Positions 1-7,325 of a DNA stretch of 50,836 bases are shown piece after piece (within the stretch, counting starts at the first letter, position 1; the number at the start of each line of letters is the position of its first letter). The notes under the pieces were generated by a model. The model made no database searches. It was not told the origin of the DNA and saw nothing but the letters and a program-made list of their open reading frames with translations. The stretch is from a virus. The DNA lies in the IMG/VR virus record IMGVR_UViG_3300025012_000127, positions 1 through 50,836 of that record; one strand, 5' to 3'. Both the position numbers and the translations under genes were made by a program.

Positions 1-1260
1 CGAACCAAATACTTTTAGTCTGTTAGTACTCAGCATTTGCCACACAGCATACAGGCCAGCTTCAACAGATTTGTTGGCATTCTCAAGGTCAAGACCTAAA
101 CCTAGGTATTGTTCAAAAAGTTGCTTTCCGTCATCTTGACTGCGGCCATGTGCAGCTGAATCAACCACACCAGGAATCCATGTTCCACGAGCCTTAATGG
201 CATCTGCATGGATCAGTGGCAACTGTTGTCCCTGGTAATATTCAGAATACAGATAAGTTATGTTACTAGTCGGATCTGTGGCTGCCCAAACAGTTGCAGT
301 CTTCTTCCAGCCAACATCCAACGCATAACAGCGAAGCCAATGATCGGGAATAGCAAAATCAGCGACAGTGATATTAGATTCGAGGATTGGATAAATTGCA
401 CCAGCCCCAAGTTGTGGAACACCCTTCGACCTAGCGTCACGTTGATGTGGTGGTAAGGCTGCCCAGAGTTTATCTTTCTGTTCTTTGGTGAGGTGTGGAG
501 CATCATCCCATGTCGCCTGGATTAGGAATTTGCTACCTTCTTGATTATCCTCAATCTTTCCATTCGGCATAAACTGAAGAACAGTGTCAGTTAAGCCTTC
601 AAGAGGAGTGAATGTAAGCATAATCAAACCATTTGTCGTCATGGTCCGAGTTATACATTCAGTATAGATTGGCAATGGACATTCTTCGTCCAGCCAGATC
701 AGGTCTTGCTCAGTTCCTTCAAAAGACTTGCGTCCTTCAGCATAAGACTTGATCTTAATACGAGATATGCCACCAGAAATATGCTTGACCAAGATCATGT
801 CGATGGCATTAGCTACTCCGCCGGCTTTCGGACTAGTTTTGATTATATATTTTTCGGGGATAAGGCCAGTACCGTACTCTTCAGGATTGCCGATCAGCTT
901 ATACTGAACGATATCTCTGGCAGTTGTACTGGTCGTACCACATGCCCAAATAGAAACTGGTTTGGTAAATCTCTTGCCAGCCCACCAAGCAGGATATCTG
1001 CCGGTTGCATGAAGAGTTGTTTCGTATGCACCAATACCTTCGCTTTTGCCTATGCGATTTGCGGCCATGATGCAACGCTCAGAAAAGTCTGCTCCGGCTG
1101 CAAAAAATGCCATGTGCTTAGGATAGTTATTTCGACTCAGCTCGCCGTCATCTGGATAATATTGTGCAATCTTGTTTTGCTTGATCCGGATGTTTTTGGC
1201 TTGCAATAGTTTGAGGTATTGCTCTTTGCGGTCTCTATCAAGGTGGGAAAGATCCATCAT
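1..1260 (-). CDS. Terminase large subunit (TerL), C-terminus cut by window edge
   Basis: Packaging motor: ATPase plus nuclease that cuts the DNA concatemer and drives it into the prohead through the portal. The reading frame is open from ATG at 1260 (or in-frame ATG at 1257) to the left edge, about 420 residues. A deviant Walker A (AANRIGKSEG, about residues 66-75) and a Walker B with catalytic acidic pair (LIWLDEEC, about 186-193) are visible. The nuclease domain opens with LDVGWKKTATVWAA near residue 316, as in Terminase_6-type RNase H folds. The first ATG overlaps the TerS stop (TAATG), so the two are translationally coupled. The last part of the nuclease domain is outside the window. Confidence 0.93.
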   Translation of the reverse strand, partial: MMDLSHLDRDRKEQYLKLLQAKNIRIKQNKIAQYYPDDGELSRNNYPKHMAFFAAGADFSERCIMAANRIGKSEGIGAYETTLHATGRYPAWWAGKRFTKPVSIWACGTTSTTARDIVQYKLIGNPEEYGTGLIPEKYIIKTSPKAGGVANAIDMILVKHISGGISRIKIKSYAEGRKSFEGTEQDLIWLDEECPLPIYTECITRTMTTNGLIMLTFTPLEGLTDTVLQFMPNGKIEDNQEGSKFLIQATWDDAPHLTKEQKDKLWAALPPHQRDARSKGVPQLGAGAIYPILESNITVADFAIPDHWLRCYALDVGWKKTATVWAATDPTSNITYLYSEYYQGQQLPLIHADAIKARGTWIPGVVDSAAHGRSQDDGKQLFEQYLGLGLDLENANKSVEAGLYAVWQMLSTNRLKVFGS

Positions 1261-1946
1261 TATGACCTTTTAATATTGTGAAAGGGGTCAAATGATAAAT
1301 CTTCTAAAATTGAAGTGTCTTCCATCAGAATGGGTTCTTCAAAATCTTCATCAGGAATAAAGAGTCCTTCTTGTTCTTCAGTACAGAATAAATCTTCCAG
1401 AGATAAATCATCCTCGTTAGCAGGCATCGTGACAACAGCATGATCTGAGGTAAGAGGAATGGTCGTAAAGGATAGGTTTTGTCGTAAGGACTTTTTAATC
1501 TCTGGAAGATTTTTACCCCCTGTGCGATTGATAGCTTCTTCTATGGCTGCTATTTCAGCATCGAGCTCTTCATCCGTTTTGGTTTGCAGTGTCATGTCGA
1601 TGTTCAACCGATCTGGAGCTTTATACCCATTGCGATCGAGAACATCTTTGGCTGCATTAAATTGTACGGATGCTGGTACAGCTTTGCGTGAACCAGAGTT
1701 GAGCAAATGTTCAAAGGTTGCGAGTGCTTCTTTGTTGAGGCTGACGAGCTTCTTACGGACGTCCAAAGTTGCTTCGTGCGCCCTGTCTTGAAGGCCATTC
1801 AAGTAGGCTTGCCCAAGCGGTGAACGCAGAATTGTCGATACAGAGGATTGTGCCATACCAAGACGCTCAGCGATCTCCTGATTTTTGTACCCGTTAAAGG
1901 CCATCTGGATAATGTTGCGGTGCTGGCTTTTCAGTTCTTTAAGCAT
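1260..1946 (-). CDS. Terminase small subunit (TerS)
   Basis: DNA-recognition subunit that selects the packaging site and hands it to TerL. The 228-residue protein has an N-terminal helix-turn-helix (about residues 8-38; NQEIAERLGMAQSSVSTIL matches a sigma-region-4/LuxR-like HTH). A helical middle follows (about 55-145), which in this family forms the oligomer ring. The acidic C-terminus (many E and D, about 170-225) suits TerL contact. It sits directly before TerL with a one-base overlap. I see no clear Shine-Dalgarno before the 1946 ATG, so the start is less certain. The call rests on the HTH, length and position, not on close sequence recall. Confidence 0.82.
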   Translation of the reverse strand: MLKELKSQHRNIIQMAFNGYKNQEIAERLGMAQSSVSTILRSPLGQAYLNGLQDRAHEATLDVRKKLVSLNKEALATFEHLLNSGSRKAVPASVQFNAAKDVLDRNGYKAPDRLNIDMTLQTKTDEELDAEIAAIEEAINRTGGKNLPEIKKSLRQNLSFTTIPLTSDHAVVTMPANEDDLSLEDLFCTEEQEGLFIPDEDFEEPILMEDTSILEDLSFDPFHNIKRS

Positions 1947-2228
1947 GACAAGTGATAAATAGCTCTACTGGATTAATAGGTTAAATGGATGTTGTGAACC
2001 TTTTGGAATTGTCTTATTTTACGTTGACATATTATAGTGAAAAGGTCAATATTAAAATGCATAAGGCCTTAATTTTCCTGCTTTTTCCATAATGACGGCA
2101 ATCATATTGAGCCTCCTATAATATGTAAGGACTGCCAAGTTAATTCTGGCTACAGTTCGGCTAATTATACTAAGATGACTGGTTGGCTAGTTATGATTGT
2201 TCCCGATTAGTTGATGGCTGGCCTGGCT

Positions 2229-2242
2229 GTTCATAAGTGAAC
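2229..2242. promoter_or_regulatory. Palindrome GTTCATAAGTGAAC, possible operator
   Basis: Perfect 14-bp palindrome, preceded by GCT. The same GCTGTTCA-N4-TGAAC pattern recurs in non-coding DNA at 6748-6763 and 18488-18504, and the 18491 copy is the exact reverse complement of this one. A protein-binding site is the simplest reading. Confidence 0.4.
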
Positions 2243-2574
2243 ACGGTATGTATATGTACCAATTGACGGCAATGAGAAGTTGCTTGTTTCCGCAACTCTA
2301 TATAGAAACCCTAATCCACTACAGTAGGATCGAGGCATCCACATACAGGCAGGTTACACACAATAATAATTGTTCCCGCGACATACGTCGCAACCACACA
2401 AGAGATGCACCAGGCAAGCAGATAAATCCTGGCAAACTGTGGAACATTTCAACAGATAGAATATTTTAATATGATGGGCCTGGCAACCTTGACAGCCTTC
2501 AAGCAAGTTACACTAGGCTATATTGCAAATGACCAGACAAGTTGTACCAAGCAGACTGGGGGGCAAAATAACTC

Positions 2575-2603
2575 TTGACAACCTGGACATGATGGGCTAT
2601 TGT
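2575..2603 (+). promoter_or_regulatory. Early sigma70 promoter P1
   Basis: TTGACA at 2575-2580, 17-bp spacer, TATTGT at 2598-2603. The -35 lies in AAAATAACTCTTGACAA, repeated identically in the promoter 80 bp downstream. Drives the first rightward gene at 2750. Confidence 0.8.
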
Positions 2604-2654
2604 AATTGGGAAAGGACAATTAATTAGAAAATGAAACAAGGTGGAAAATAACTC

Positions 2655-2683
2655 TTGACAATCCTTTCCACAGTTGATATACA
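2655..2683 (+). promoter_or_regulatory. Early sigma70 promoter P2
   Basis: TTGACA at 2655-2660, 17-bp spacer, TATACA at 2678-2683. It shares a 17-base block (AAAATAACTCTTGACAA) with P1, so the pair looks like a duplicated early promoter. The transcript would start near 2690, about 60 nt before the first gene. Confidence 0.82.
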
Positions 2684-2749
2684 GTAATTAACAGGCTGAG
2701 AAAAGGTCTCAGTCATAAGGAGTTAAACCCATCATAAAGGAGTTTTATC

Positions 2750-3163
2750 ATGGCAAAGTCAATATTTGTAACACTGGATACGTTGAAAACAGAGACTTCA
2801 GTCCCGGCAGTTGGTATCATGGTAAGCCATACATTGCCCCGGTCAATCTTTCCGACCTCTGAACAATTCAGCGATGAAGAAAAGTTGGTTGCATGGGCAA
2901 AGGAAAGCGGATGTCTGCATGCATGTTTGCAGAAAGGAGTACAGGCAAAGTTGATTGATGCACGAGCAACCTTCAAAGCCACAAAGAAAGGTGCTGAATG
3001 GTCGGCTGCGCTTGGACAAGAGAACGTGGACAAGATGAAATGGGAAGCTGCTGAACGTCCGGCAAGTGCCAAGAGTGACGAGCAAAAAGCCATTGAAGCT
3101 ATGGCCAAACTTAGCCCGGAACAACTTGCAGTAATCATCGCAGGTATGCAAGTAAATAATTAG
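2750..3163 (+). CDS. First early gene; small soluble protein with LSPEQ tail, unknown function
   Basis: 137 residues, unrecognised. It follows tandem promoters P1/P2 and has a strong ribosome site (AAAGGAG, 7 bases before ATG), so it should be made early and in quantity. The C-terminus (AKLSPEQLAVIIAGMQVNN) resembles the ends of the proteins at 13779, 7326 and 21372. The middle is Lys/Ala-rich and helical (about 65-110). It ends in TAG just before an 11-bp hairpin. Host takeover or nucleoid binding are possibilities only. Confidence 0.82.
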   Translation: MAKSIFVTLDTLKTETSVPAVGIMVSHTLPRSIFPTSEQFSDEEKLVAWAKESGCLHACLQKGVQAKLIDARATFKATKKGAEWSAALGQENVDKMKWEAAERPASAKSDEQKAIEAMAKLSPEQLAVIIAGMQVNN

Positions 3164-3175
3164 CAACCATCTAAC

Positions 3176-3206
3176 CTCGGGCATAATCATAGCGGTTATG
3201 CCCGAG
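3176..3206 (+). other. Strong stem-loop with GGGCATAA arm after first early gene
   Basis: Perfect 11-bp stem (CTCGGGCATAA, 9-nt loop, TTATGCCCGAG) without a following T-run. It may protect or process the 3' end of the upstream mRNA or attenuate transcription into 3222. A hairpin with the same GGGCATAA/TTATGCCC arms lies at 4909-4950. Confidence 0.6.
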
Positions 3207-3221
3207 CCTGGAGGTGCAAGC

Positions 3222-3350
3222 ATGAAATATTCAAAACGTTTCATAAGTTTCTTTAATCGCAAATCCGCTCCATACCTGCCTGAGTGGGTAATCGAAGCAT
3301 GGTATATGCAATTTAATGAAGTTGACTTCCACCTGGTGAAAGCATCATGA
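3222..3350 (+). CDS. 42-residue basic small protein, unknown
   Basis: Begins MKYSKRFISFFNRKSAPYLPEW and has a GGAGGTG ribosome site 7 bases upstream. It ends in an ATGA overlap with the next gene, which supports real translation. Basic N-terminus, aromatic-rich; no recognised domain and no clear membrane segment. Confidence 0.6.
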   Translation: MKYSKRFISFFNRKSAPYLPEWVIEAWYMQFNEVDFHLVKAS

Positions 3351-3562
3351 AAATTTCCAAACTCTCAAAAGATGTTACATACGGAATTAGTTTTGCTAAA
3401 GCGATTAAGCTTACTTCAGATCGAGAAGAAATGAAAGTTGTTAGGTGCATATTATGCCAGGATTGCCACAATGTTTCTCGTGTGCTGAAGTATCTTGGCC
3501 TGATGCCTGAACGATACAACAAGGCCATTCAGACAGGCATTTGTATTGAACTAACTCGTTAA
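3347..3562 (+). CDS. 71-residue protein with CxxC pair, unknown
   Basis: Start overlaps the upstream stop (ATGA), implying translational coupling; its own ribosome site is weak. It contains a Cys-Gln-Asp-Cys pair (CILCQDCHN, about residues 34-42) that could bind zinc and is otherwise basic and helical. A terminator-like region follows. Function unknown. Confidence 0.62.
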   Translation: MKISKLSKDVTYGISFAKAIKLTSDREEMKVVRCILCQDCHNVSRVLKYLGLMPERYNKAIQTGICIELTR

Positions 3563-3564
3563 TA

Positions 3565-3640
3565 AAAAAGCCTAACAACCTGGCTTTAATCTTAGCCTGA
3601 TTAGGTTCCTGTAACCTTTTCGGGCTTTTTCTTATTGCTA
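3565..3640 (+). terminator. Probable intrinsic terminator after the first early operon
   Basis: AAAAAGCC (3565-3572) pairs with GGCTTTTT (3623-3630) around two inner hairpins (GGCT/AGCC at about 3582-3597 and GGTT/AACC at about 3604-3616). A T-run ends it. Complex shape, but position and T-tract fit termination. Confidence 0.55.
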
Positions 3641-3674
3641 ATGCCTAACAACCTGTAAATTGCCTAACAAACTG
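3570..3674 (+). repeat. Three direct copies of GCCTAACAACCTG
   Basis: Copies at 3570-3582 and 3643-3655 (identical) and 3662-3674 (one change, GCCTAACAAACTG). The last two are 19 bp apart. They border the repeat-rich block that follows and may be part of the same control site. Confidence 0.6.
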
Positions 3675-3948
3675 AATTGCATGATTAGTGATTAGATGAT
3701 GGTTGTATGGGCGTTCGATGGTGAACAGGATATAGTGTATTCAAAGGTGTCCAGGTGAGGACAAACGTAACCAAACGTAACCACATGGACACACATAATT
3801 GGCACCAGACGTACACCAAACATAAACACCTGGCACCGGATGAACACACATAATTGGCACCACCTGTCACCACATTAACATCTATTGGCACCAGATGGCC
3901 ACAGGTACGTTAGAAAAAGGTAATCATTTCAAATACTTGCGTGCCTGT

Positions 3949-3978
3949 GTGTCCAAAAGTGTCCAATAGTGTCCAACC
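3949..3978 (+). repeat. Three tandem 10-bp repeats, GTGTCCAANN
   Basis: GTGTCCAAAA, GTGTCCAATA and GTGTCCAACC run without a gap. The 10-bp period places each copy on the same face of the helix, as expected for cooperative protein binding. Confidence 0.65.
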
Positions 3979-4022
3979 GTACACCACCCCCCTGTGTCGT
4001 GAAGGGAGAGGGGGTCTGTTTT

Positions 4023-4048
4023 AGTATTTAATTTTTTTTTTAAATACT
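4023..4048. other. AT-rich palindrome with T8 centre
   Basis: AGTATTTAA, eight T, TTAAATACT: a perfect 9-bp inverted repeat within about 35 bp of nearly pure A/T. In an origin this could serve as the unwinding element; it could also act as a terminator-like hairpin. Confidence 0.5.
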
Positions 4049-4317
4049 TAAATAGAATGGTCGGGGGGAGGTGTACGCACGGACTCTTTTGGCACCAACC
4101 GTACACAGCCCTAAAATTCCCCAACAATATCAACCACTTACACAAGCATCCTGTCACCAACCGTCACCAAAACATTACCACCAATCACCAAAAACGGCAC
4201 CACCAGGCACCAAACCCTTGACAAATGGCACCAACCCGTGTTAAACCGTCACCAAACCGTACCAACCGGACACAAAACGCCCGGTAACAACAAACCTCAA
4301 CCAACGGAGCAACCATT

Positions 4318-4893
4318 ATGTCAAGCCCACACATGTCATTTCGCCTAAATCATTACCAACTAGCCAAAGCATTAAGAATCCTTGTAACCTTAGAACCCAA
4401 CCAACCAATAGCATCGCTATCCCAGGCAGCAAAATTAATAATCATTGACTGGATATCAAAGCACTCCATCCATACATCATTAGAATGCGCTCAAGCAGAC
4501 ATAAACGCAATCAAGTTAATCAATACACTGCAGGTAGACCAAATAGACCCATACACAACCATACAAAACATTATGGCACAAGCAAAAGCTCAACAACCAT
4601 TCCAGGCACAACAATCATTACAGATAAAAGCCCAGGCACAGAAATCAGCCCAACAAATACAAAGAGATATTGAAGATACCAGACTCTTTGAACAGCTCAG
4701 ACGTGAACATGTATTAAAAGAAGCACAAGAATTAAAAGATAAAGAGCTTGATACACAAATAGAGCTATCTTTGCAAACAAGAAAACCACTTCCCAAACCG
4801 TCAGAATTCCATGATCCAAACATCACCGAGTCAGAAATATCAACTATAACTGACTTCAGCCCACCGAAAGATTGGATTGACAGCGAGGAGTAA
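4318..4893 (+). CDS. Putative ribbon-helix-helix-like DNA-binding protein with long Gln/Ala-rich helix
   Basis: 191 residues. The first ~50 (FRLNHYQLAKALRILVTLEP, then SLSQAAKLIIIDWISKH) match the start of the 93-residue protein at 8128 almost position for position and resemble 8745. A short beta strand followed by two helices suggests a ribbon-helix-helix or similar fold. Residues ~88-150 are Gln/Ala/Lys-rich and likely coiled coil; the C-terminus is acidic. The gene lies inside the GNCACCA block (repeats on both sides), so it may be the repeat-binding protein, by analogy with iteron-binding initiators and partition proteins. That role is inference. Confidence 0.7.
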   Translation: MSSPHMSFRLNHYQLAKALRILVTLEPNQPIASLSQAAKLIIIDWISKHSIHTSLECAQADINAIKLINTLQVDQIDPYTTIQNIMAQAKAQQPFQAQQSLQIKAQAQKSAQQIQRDIEDTRLFEQLRREHVLKEAQELKDKELDTQIELSLQTRKPLPKPSEFHDPNITESEISTITDFSPPKDWIDSEE

Positions 4894-5153
4894 ACACAAC
4901 AAATGAACGGGCATAACGTGGTGGAATTACACAGTTTTTACGTTATGCCCCCCGCTTAGCCACCACAACGGCCGCCACGCCACGTTCCCGACCGTCCATG
5001 CCACCATACCCACCGTCCCGTTACGGCCTGTCACGGCCATCCTACGCCCTTCTAGCCCCTATTTCGCCCGGCCACCATACTATATACACGCCACCAACCA
5101 ACTACCACAACGTAGCACAACGGCTTCGCCGTAAACCACCTACGTGTTTTTTG
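4894..5153 (+). repeat. C-rich non-coding stretch with four GCCACCA copies
   Basis: About 260 bp, strongly C-biased on this strand. GCCACCA occurs at 4959, 5000, 5072 and 5091, continuing the GNCACCA pattern on the far side of the 4318 gene. A short ACGGC/GCCGT hairpin lies near 5120. Proline-rich open frames here (for example from 4998) lack ribosome sites and look like by-products of the CCACC repeats. Confidence 0.5.
4909..4950 (+). other. Stem-loop after the 4318 gene
   Basis: GGGCATAACGT pairs perfectly with ACGTTATGCCC across a 20-nt loop that itself contains a T-run. The arms share GGGCATAA/TTATGCCC with the hairpin at 3176-3206, suggesting a common RNA element or protein site. Confidence 0.55.
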
Positions 5154-5182
5154 TTGACAAACCCACGTGTATACGGTACAAT
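5154..5182 (+). promoter_or_regulatory. Sigma70 promoter for the 5.2-9.8 kb small-gene cluster
   Basis: TTGACA at 5154-5159, 17-bp spacer, TACAAT at 5177-5182: near consensus. The transcript should start near 5190, inside a short tandem repeat (ATACTACAGCC twice, about 5189-5210). Confidence 0.8.
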
Positions 5183-5209
5183 AACACATACTACAGCCAT
5201 ACTACAGCC

Positions 5210-5362
5210 ATAGAGGAAATCAAAGCAATTGCAAGCGCTCTTCCAACAGACCAAGCGCGCGAAACAGTAGTACTATTTTTATTTTCAATAGGTTTTACAG
5301 CAGAACAGGCTCAACAGATTATCAATAACGATACAGTTTTAAAGAATATCTTTACAAATTAA
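5210..5362 (+). CDS. Uncertain ~50-residue ORF with no standard start
   Basis: An open frame reaching 5362 ends in FTAEQAQQIINNDTVLKNIF. Its only ATG (5144) lies upstream of the promoter at 5154-5182, so that start would be untranscribed from it. Downstream in-frame candidates are ATA at 5210 or ATT at 5228 after AGGA. Either a rare start is used or the frame is a remnant. Helical, with an EQ-containing end reminiscent of the LSxEQ-tailed proteins. Confidence 0.35.
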   Translation: MEEIKAIASALPTDQARETVVLFLFSIGFTAEQAQQIINNDTVLKNIFTN

Positions 5363-5375
5363 TCCGGGAGTTATC

Positions 5376-5663
5376 ATGAAACCTTCCGAAGCAAACTATT
5401 ATCTTGTAACCTCCAATGCTAGAGCCACAATCAGCAAAGGAACGGTTCTTATTAATTATACAACTAAGAAGCCATTTCCATGTAATTTCTGTCACCAACT
5501 AACTTTACGAATTTGCCTAGATACCAGAATCAAAGATAACAATCTCAACCTAATTAATTGCTGCAAAGAATGCCAAAAGATTCAAAATGGTGCTAAAGAA
5601 ACCATTACTATCAGTACAGTCTGTAAGAAAGATGACGAAGTTGTTAAGGAATCTAAAATATGA
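5376..5663 (+). CDS. 95-residue protein with two Cys pairs, probable zinc-binding
   Basis: A GGGAG site precedes the ATG. CNFC (about residues 36-39) and CCKEC (about 62-66) could form one four-Cys zinc site. The C-terminus is Lys/Glu-rich. The stop overlaps the next start (ATGA). No family recognised. Confidence 0.7.
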   Translation: MKPSEANYYLVTSNARATISKGTVLINYTTKKPFPCNFCHQLTLRICLDTRIKDNNLNLINCCKECQKIQNGAKETITISTVCKKDDEVVKESKI

Positions 5664-5947
5664 ACACAACATTCTATTATGCCATTGCCCCAAGTGAGCT
5701 GTTCCACCTGCAAGAGCAATGCACAATTTGGATGCCTGAAACCCAGCCGCTTGACCAAGCAATCTGGGAACCCTCACAAATCATTGCTACCTGCGACTTG
5801 AGCTACTTATTTCAAATCTCTGAAAGGCTCAAGATCGGAGCCATTGCACCTAGTGATGTCATTTGGATTGAAGTCAAGAACCAAACAGCGACAGGTTACA
5901 TCTTTGGAAGTGACGGCAAGATTGCAAACTTCTTTCGCATAATCTAA
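5660..5947 (+). CDS. 95-residue hypothetical protein
   Basis: Start overlaps the upstream stop (ATGA). Trp- and Ile-rich, probably a compact alpha/beta fold; no motif recognised. Codons are GC-balanced, unlike the very AT-rich gene that follows. Confidence 0.66.
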   Translation: MNTTFYYAIAPSELFHLQEQCTIWMPETQPLDQAIWEPSQIIATCDLSYLFQISERLKIGAIAPSDVIWIEVKNQTATGYIFGSDGKIANFFRII

Positions 5948-5962
5948 CTTATGGAGATTATT

Positions 5963-6382
5963 ATGGAAACTCGATATGACTCTTATTATGAAAAAGAAAT
6001 TCCTTATAAAATGTCTTTAGAAGAATTATTATCTATTGAGTATAAACGTGAAGAAGATATTTTAGCTTATTTTAGATATATTGGCATTGATAATGTAAGA
6101 GTTATTTTACCAGCAACACCACAAGCCAGTATTCATAAAACCCCTTTTTTTGGAATTGCTATGTGTTCTAGTAATAAAACTGCTACTCTTTGTAGAATGA
6201 TTAATAATAAAAATGATTTATATAATCCATTAATAGAGAAAGAAAATACTATTCATCCAGGACATTGGTATCATGTCTATAAAATTGAATTTACTCCTAT
6301 AGAGTATGAAGGAGTAATTGAAAGGTTTTATTTTTCTGCTTTCTGTTCATTACTAAAATCAGATAAGGCTAAAATTGTCTAA
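5963..6382 (+). CDS. 139-residue hypothetical protein, very AT-rich
   Basis: The start at 5963 is preferred over 5951 because GGAG then lies 7 bases upstream. Tyr-, Ile- and Glu-rich with a soluble alpha/beta look. Third codon positions are almost all A or T, in contrast to 5660, suggesting separate acquisition. Function unknown. Confidence 0.68.
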   Translation: METRYDSYYEKEIPYKMSLEELLSIEYKREEDILAYFRYIGIDNVRVILPATPQASIHKTPFFGIAMCSSNKTATLCRMINNKNDLYNPLIEKENTIHPGHWYHVYKIEFTPIEYEGVIERFYFSAFCSLLKSDKAKIV

Positions 6383-6441
6383 CCAATCCAAGCAACGGAG
6401 TTGCCCGCTTTTAACCACCAGCCAATCAAGGAGAACAAAGC

Positions 6442-6648
6442 ATGAATAAGCAAAGCTACCAAATTCAGTCTGATTATTTCTGTAAATGTGGAAAACCAAT
6501 TAAAATGAACCTCTTTAGTAAGAAAATAGCAAAGACCTTCTTTGCTACAGGTGTCACAGAATCTCAATCGGAAAGCCAGCCCAACATGTACCACGAAGAA
6601 AAAGGCTTGATGCAGGACTGCCAGTGCATAACTAAATTGCCTGCCTAA
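6442..6648 (+). CDS. 68-residue protein with split CxC motifs, probable zinc-binding
   Basis: AAGGAG precedes the ATG. CKC (residues ~14-16) and CQC (~60-62) bracket a basic middle and could join in one metal site. No family recognised. Confidence 0.65.
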   Translation: MNKQSYQIQSDYFCKCGKPIKMNLFSKKIAKTFFATGVTESQSESQPNMYHEEKGLMQDCQCITKLPA

Positions 6649-6650
6649 TC

Positions 6651-6696
6651 ACCAGGGCAAAGACTTTGCAATATTGAGCTTTGCCCCCCCCCTGGT
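6651..6696 (+). other. Hairpin with nine-C tract
   Basis: ACCAGGGCAAAG pairs with CTTTGCCC...CTGGT, leaving extra C bases bulged in a run of nine. It lies directly after the 6442 gene and has no T-tract. Likely an mRNA 3' structure or weak pause; homopolymer length is prone to sequencing error. Confidence 0.45.
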
Positions 6697-6749
6697 TATG
6701 AGTTAGTCAATTTAATAACCTTAGATATGACCAAATGTTTAGTTTCGCT

Positions 6750-6763
6750 GTTCATCCTTGAAC
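6750..6763. promoter_or_regulatory. GTTCATCCTTGAAC inverted repeat overlapping a weak promoter
   Basis: GTTCA-N4-TGAAC, preceded by GCT, matches the sites at 2229 and 18491. Its right half overlaps a weak -35 (TTGAAC 6758-6763) followed 16 bp later by TACACT (6780-6785). That geometry would suit repression of the genes from 6806. Confidence 0.4.
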
Positions 6764-6805
6764 AACCATTACAACAATTTACACTAAGGGGAGAATGTTA
6801 TAATT

Positions 6806-6994
6806 ATGAAAGGCAAAACGATTCGTTTCTACAACAGATTTGGAACCCATATGGGCTGGAAATACCTTGCCAATGTGACATACTTTGAACTGCTTAACTG
6901 GCTCAAGGCAGGCAACACATTAAGATTTCAGAAACAAATCCTGACTAAGGACTCTCACAGTAATGAAATCTTCAAAATCTTGCGGAGATCATAA
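6806..6994 (+). CDS. 62-residue basic hypothetical protein
   Basis: A GGGGAG lies 11-16 bases before the ATG, farther than usual; an ATG at 6794 nearer the site opens only a two-codon frame. Basic and aromatic (KTIRFYNRFG). The stop overlaps the next start as TAATG. Function unknown. Confidence 0.58.
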   Translation: MKGKTIRFYNRFGTHMGWKYLANVTYFELLNWLKAGNTLRFQKQILTKDSHSNEIFKILRRS

Positions 6995-7314
6995 TGACAA
7001 TGACATCAGAAGAGATTATGTCTTTCCAAGGGCACGAGTTTACCTACGTGTTCGAAGATAACGATACAATGTCAGCATATGTTAAGAAAATAGACTTAGA
7101 AAAAGAACTATTATCTTTCTGGAGCTTTTCACTAGTTACAGATAGCGGATATGAGTTTGAACCACTAGATGATGAAGAAAAAATTGAGGGTGCTTGTTGT
7201 TTAGGTTATTCAAATACATTAGATAAAATTATTGAATTTATTACAGAAATAAAAACTATTAGAAAACATTTATCTAAACAAACAGGAATTTATTTTGACG
7301 GATGTCCATTCTAA
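6994..7314 (+). CDS. 106-residue protein, beta-rich small-protein family (copy 1)
   Basis: GGAG lies 7 bases before the ATG. It aligns by eye with the 9050 product and the shorter 12753 product: a G-x-E/R-F-x-Y-I start, an A-x-V-K-x-x-D strand, a hydrophobic L-x-x-F-S strand, a C-L signature near residue 70, a helix, and an end of CPF versus CIFS. The family looks like a small antiparallel beta domain with a C-terminal helix. Acidic; function unknown. Confidence 0.7.
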   Translation: MTMTSEEIMSFQGHEFTYVFEDNDTMSAYVKKIDLEKELLSFWSFSLVTDSGYEFEPLDDEEKIEGACCLGYSNTLDKIIEFITEIKTIRKHLSKQTGIYFDGCPF

Positions 7315-7325
7315 GGAGCTTAGAC

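Larger units (their letters stand above)
1947..2749. promoter_or_regulatory. Divergent intergenic control region (about 800 bp)
   Basis: No convincing gene lies here. It separates the leftward packaging genes from the rightward early genes. It holds two rightward sigma70 promoters (2575 and 2655), a perfect palindrome at 2229-2242, a GCGAC/GTCGC hairpin near 2377-2390, and an interrupted TTGAC/GTCAA inverted repeat at 2024-2049 ahead of TerS. A lone TTGACA at 2489 has no good -10. I found no consensus sigma70 promoter pointing leftward to TerS, which suggests late transcription uses a phage-modified or activator-dependent promoter (inference). A pac site could also lie here. Confidence 0.6.
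3675..4317 (+). repeat. Repeat-rich non-coding block with direct GNCACCA repeats; candidate replication origin or partition-like site
   Basis: About 640 bp without a gene. GGCACC(A) occurs at 3801, 3832 (GGCACCG), 3856, 3887, 4091, 4196, 4206 and 4227; GTCACCA at 3866, 4153, 4163 and 4248. All are on the plus strand, as iterons are. ACCGTACAC-type boxes, a triple 10-bp repeat (3949-3978) and an AT-rich palindrome (4023-4048) are also present. The block precedes the gene for a possible DNA-binding protein at 4318. A TTGACA at 4218 has only a weak -10. Iterons plus an AT-rich opening element fit a replication origin, but a transcriptional enhancer or segregation site would look similar. Confidence 0.55.

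Noticed and set aside
2024-2059. Leftward sigma70 promoter for TerS using TATAAT (2036-2031)
   Set aside because: The only TTGACC-like -35 is 7 bp away and position 17 holds CATTTT. Kept only as an inverted repeat.
2248-2469. 73-codon ORF in the divergent control region
   Set aside because: No ribosome site, odd composition, and it lies among promoter and palindrome elements.
4998-5213. 71-codon proline-rich ORF
   Set aside because: Produced by CCACC-type repeats; no ribosome site and overlaps a strong promoter.
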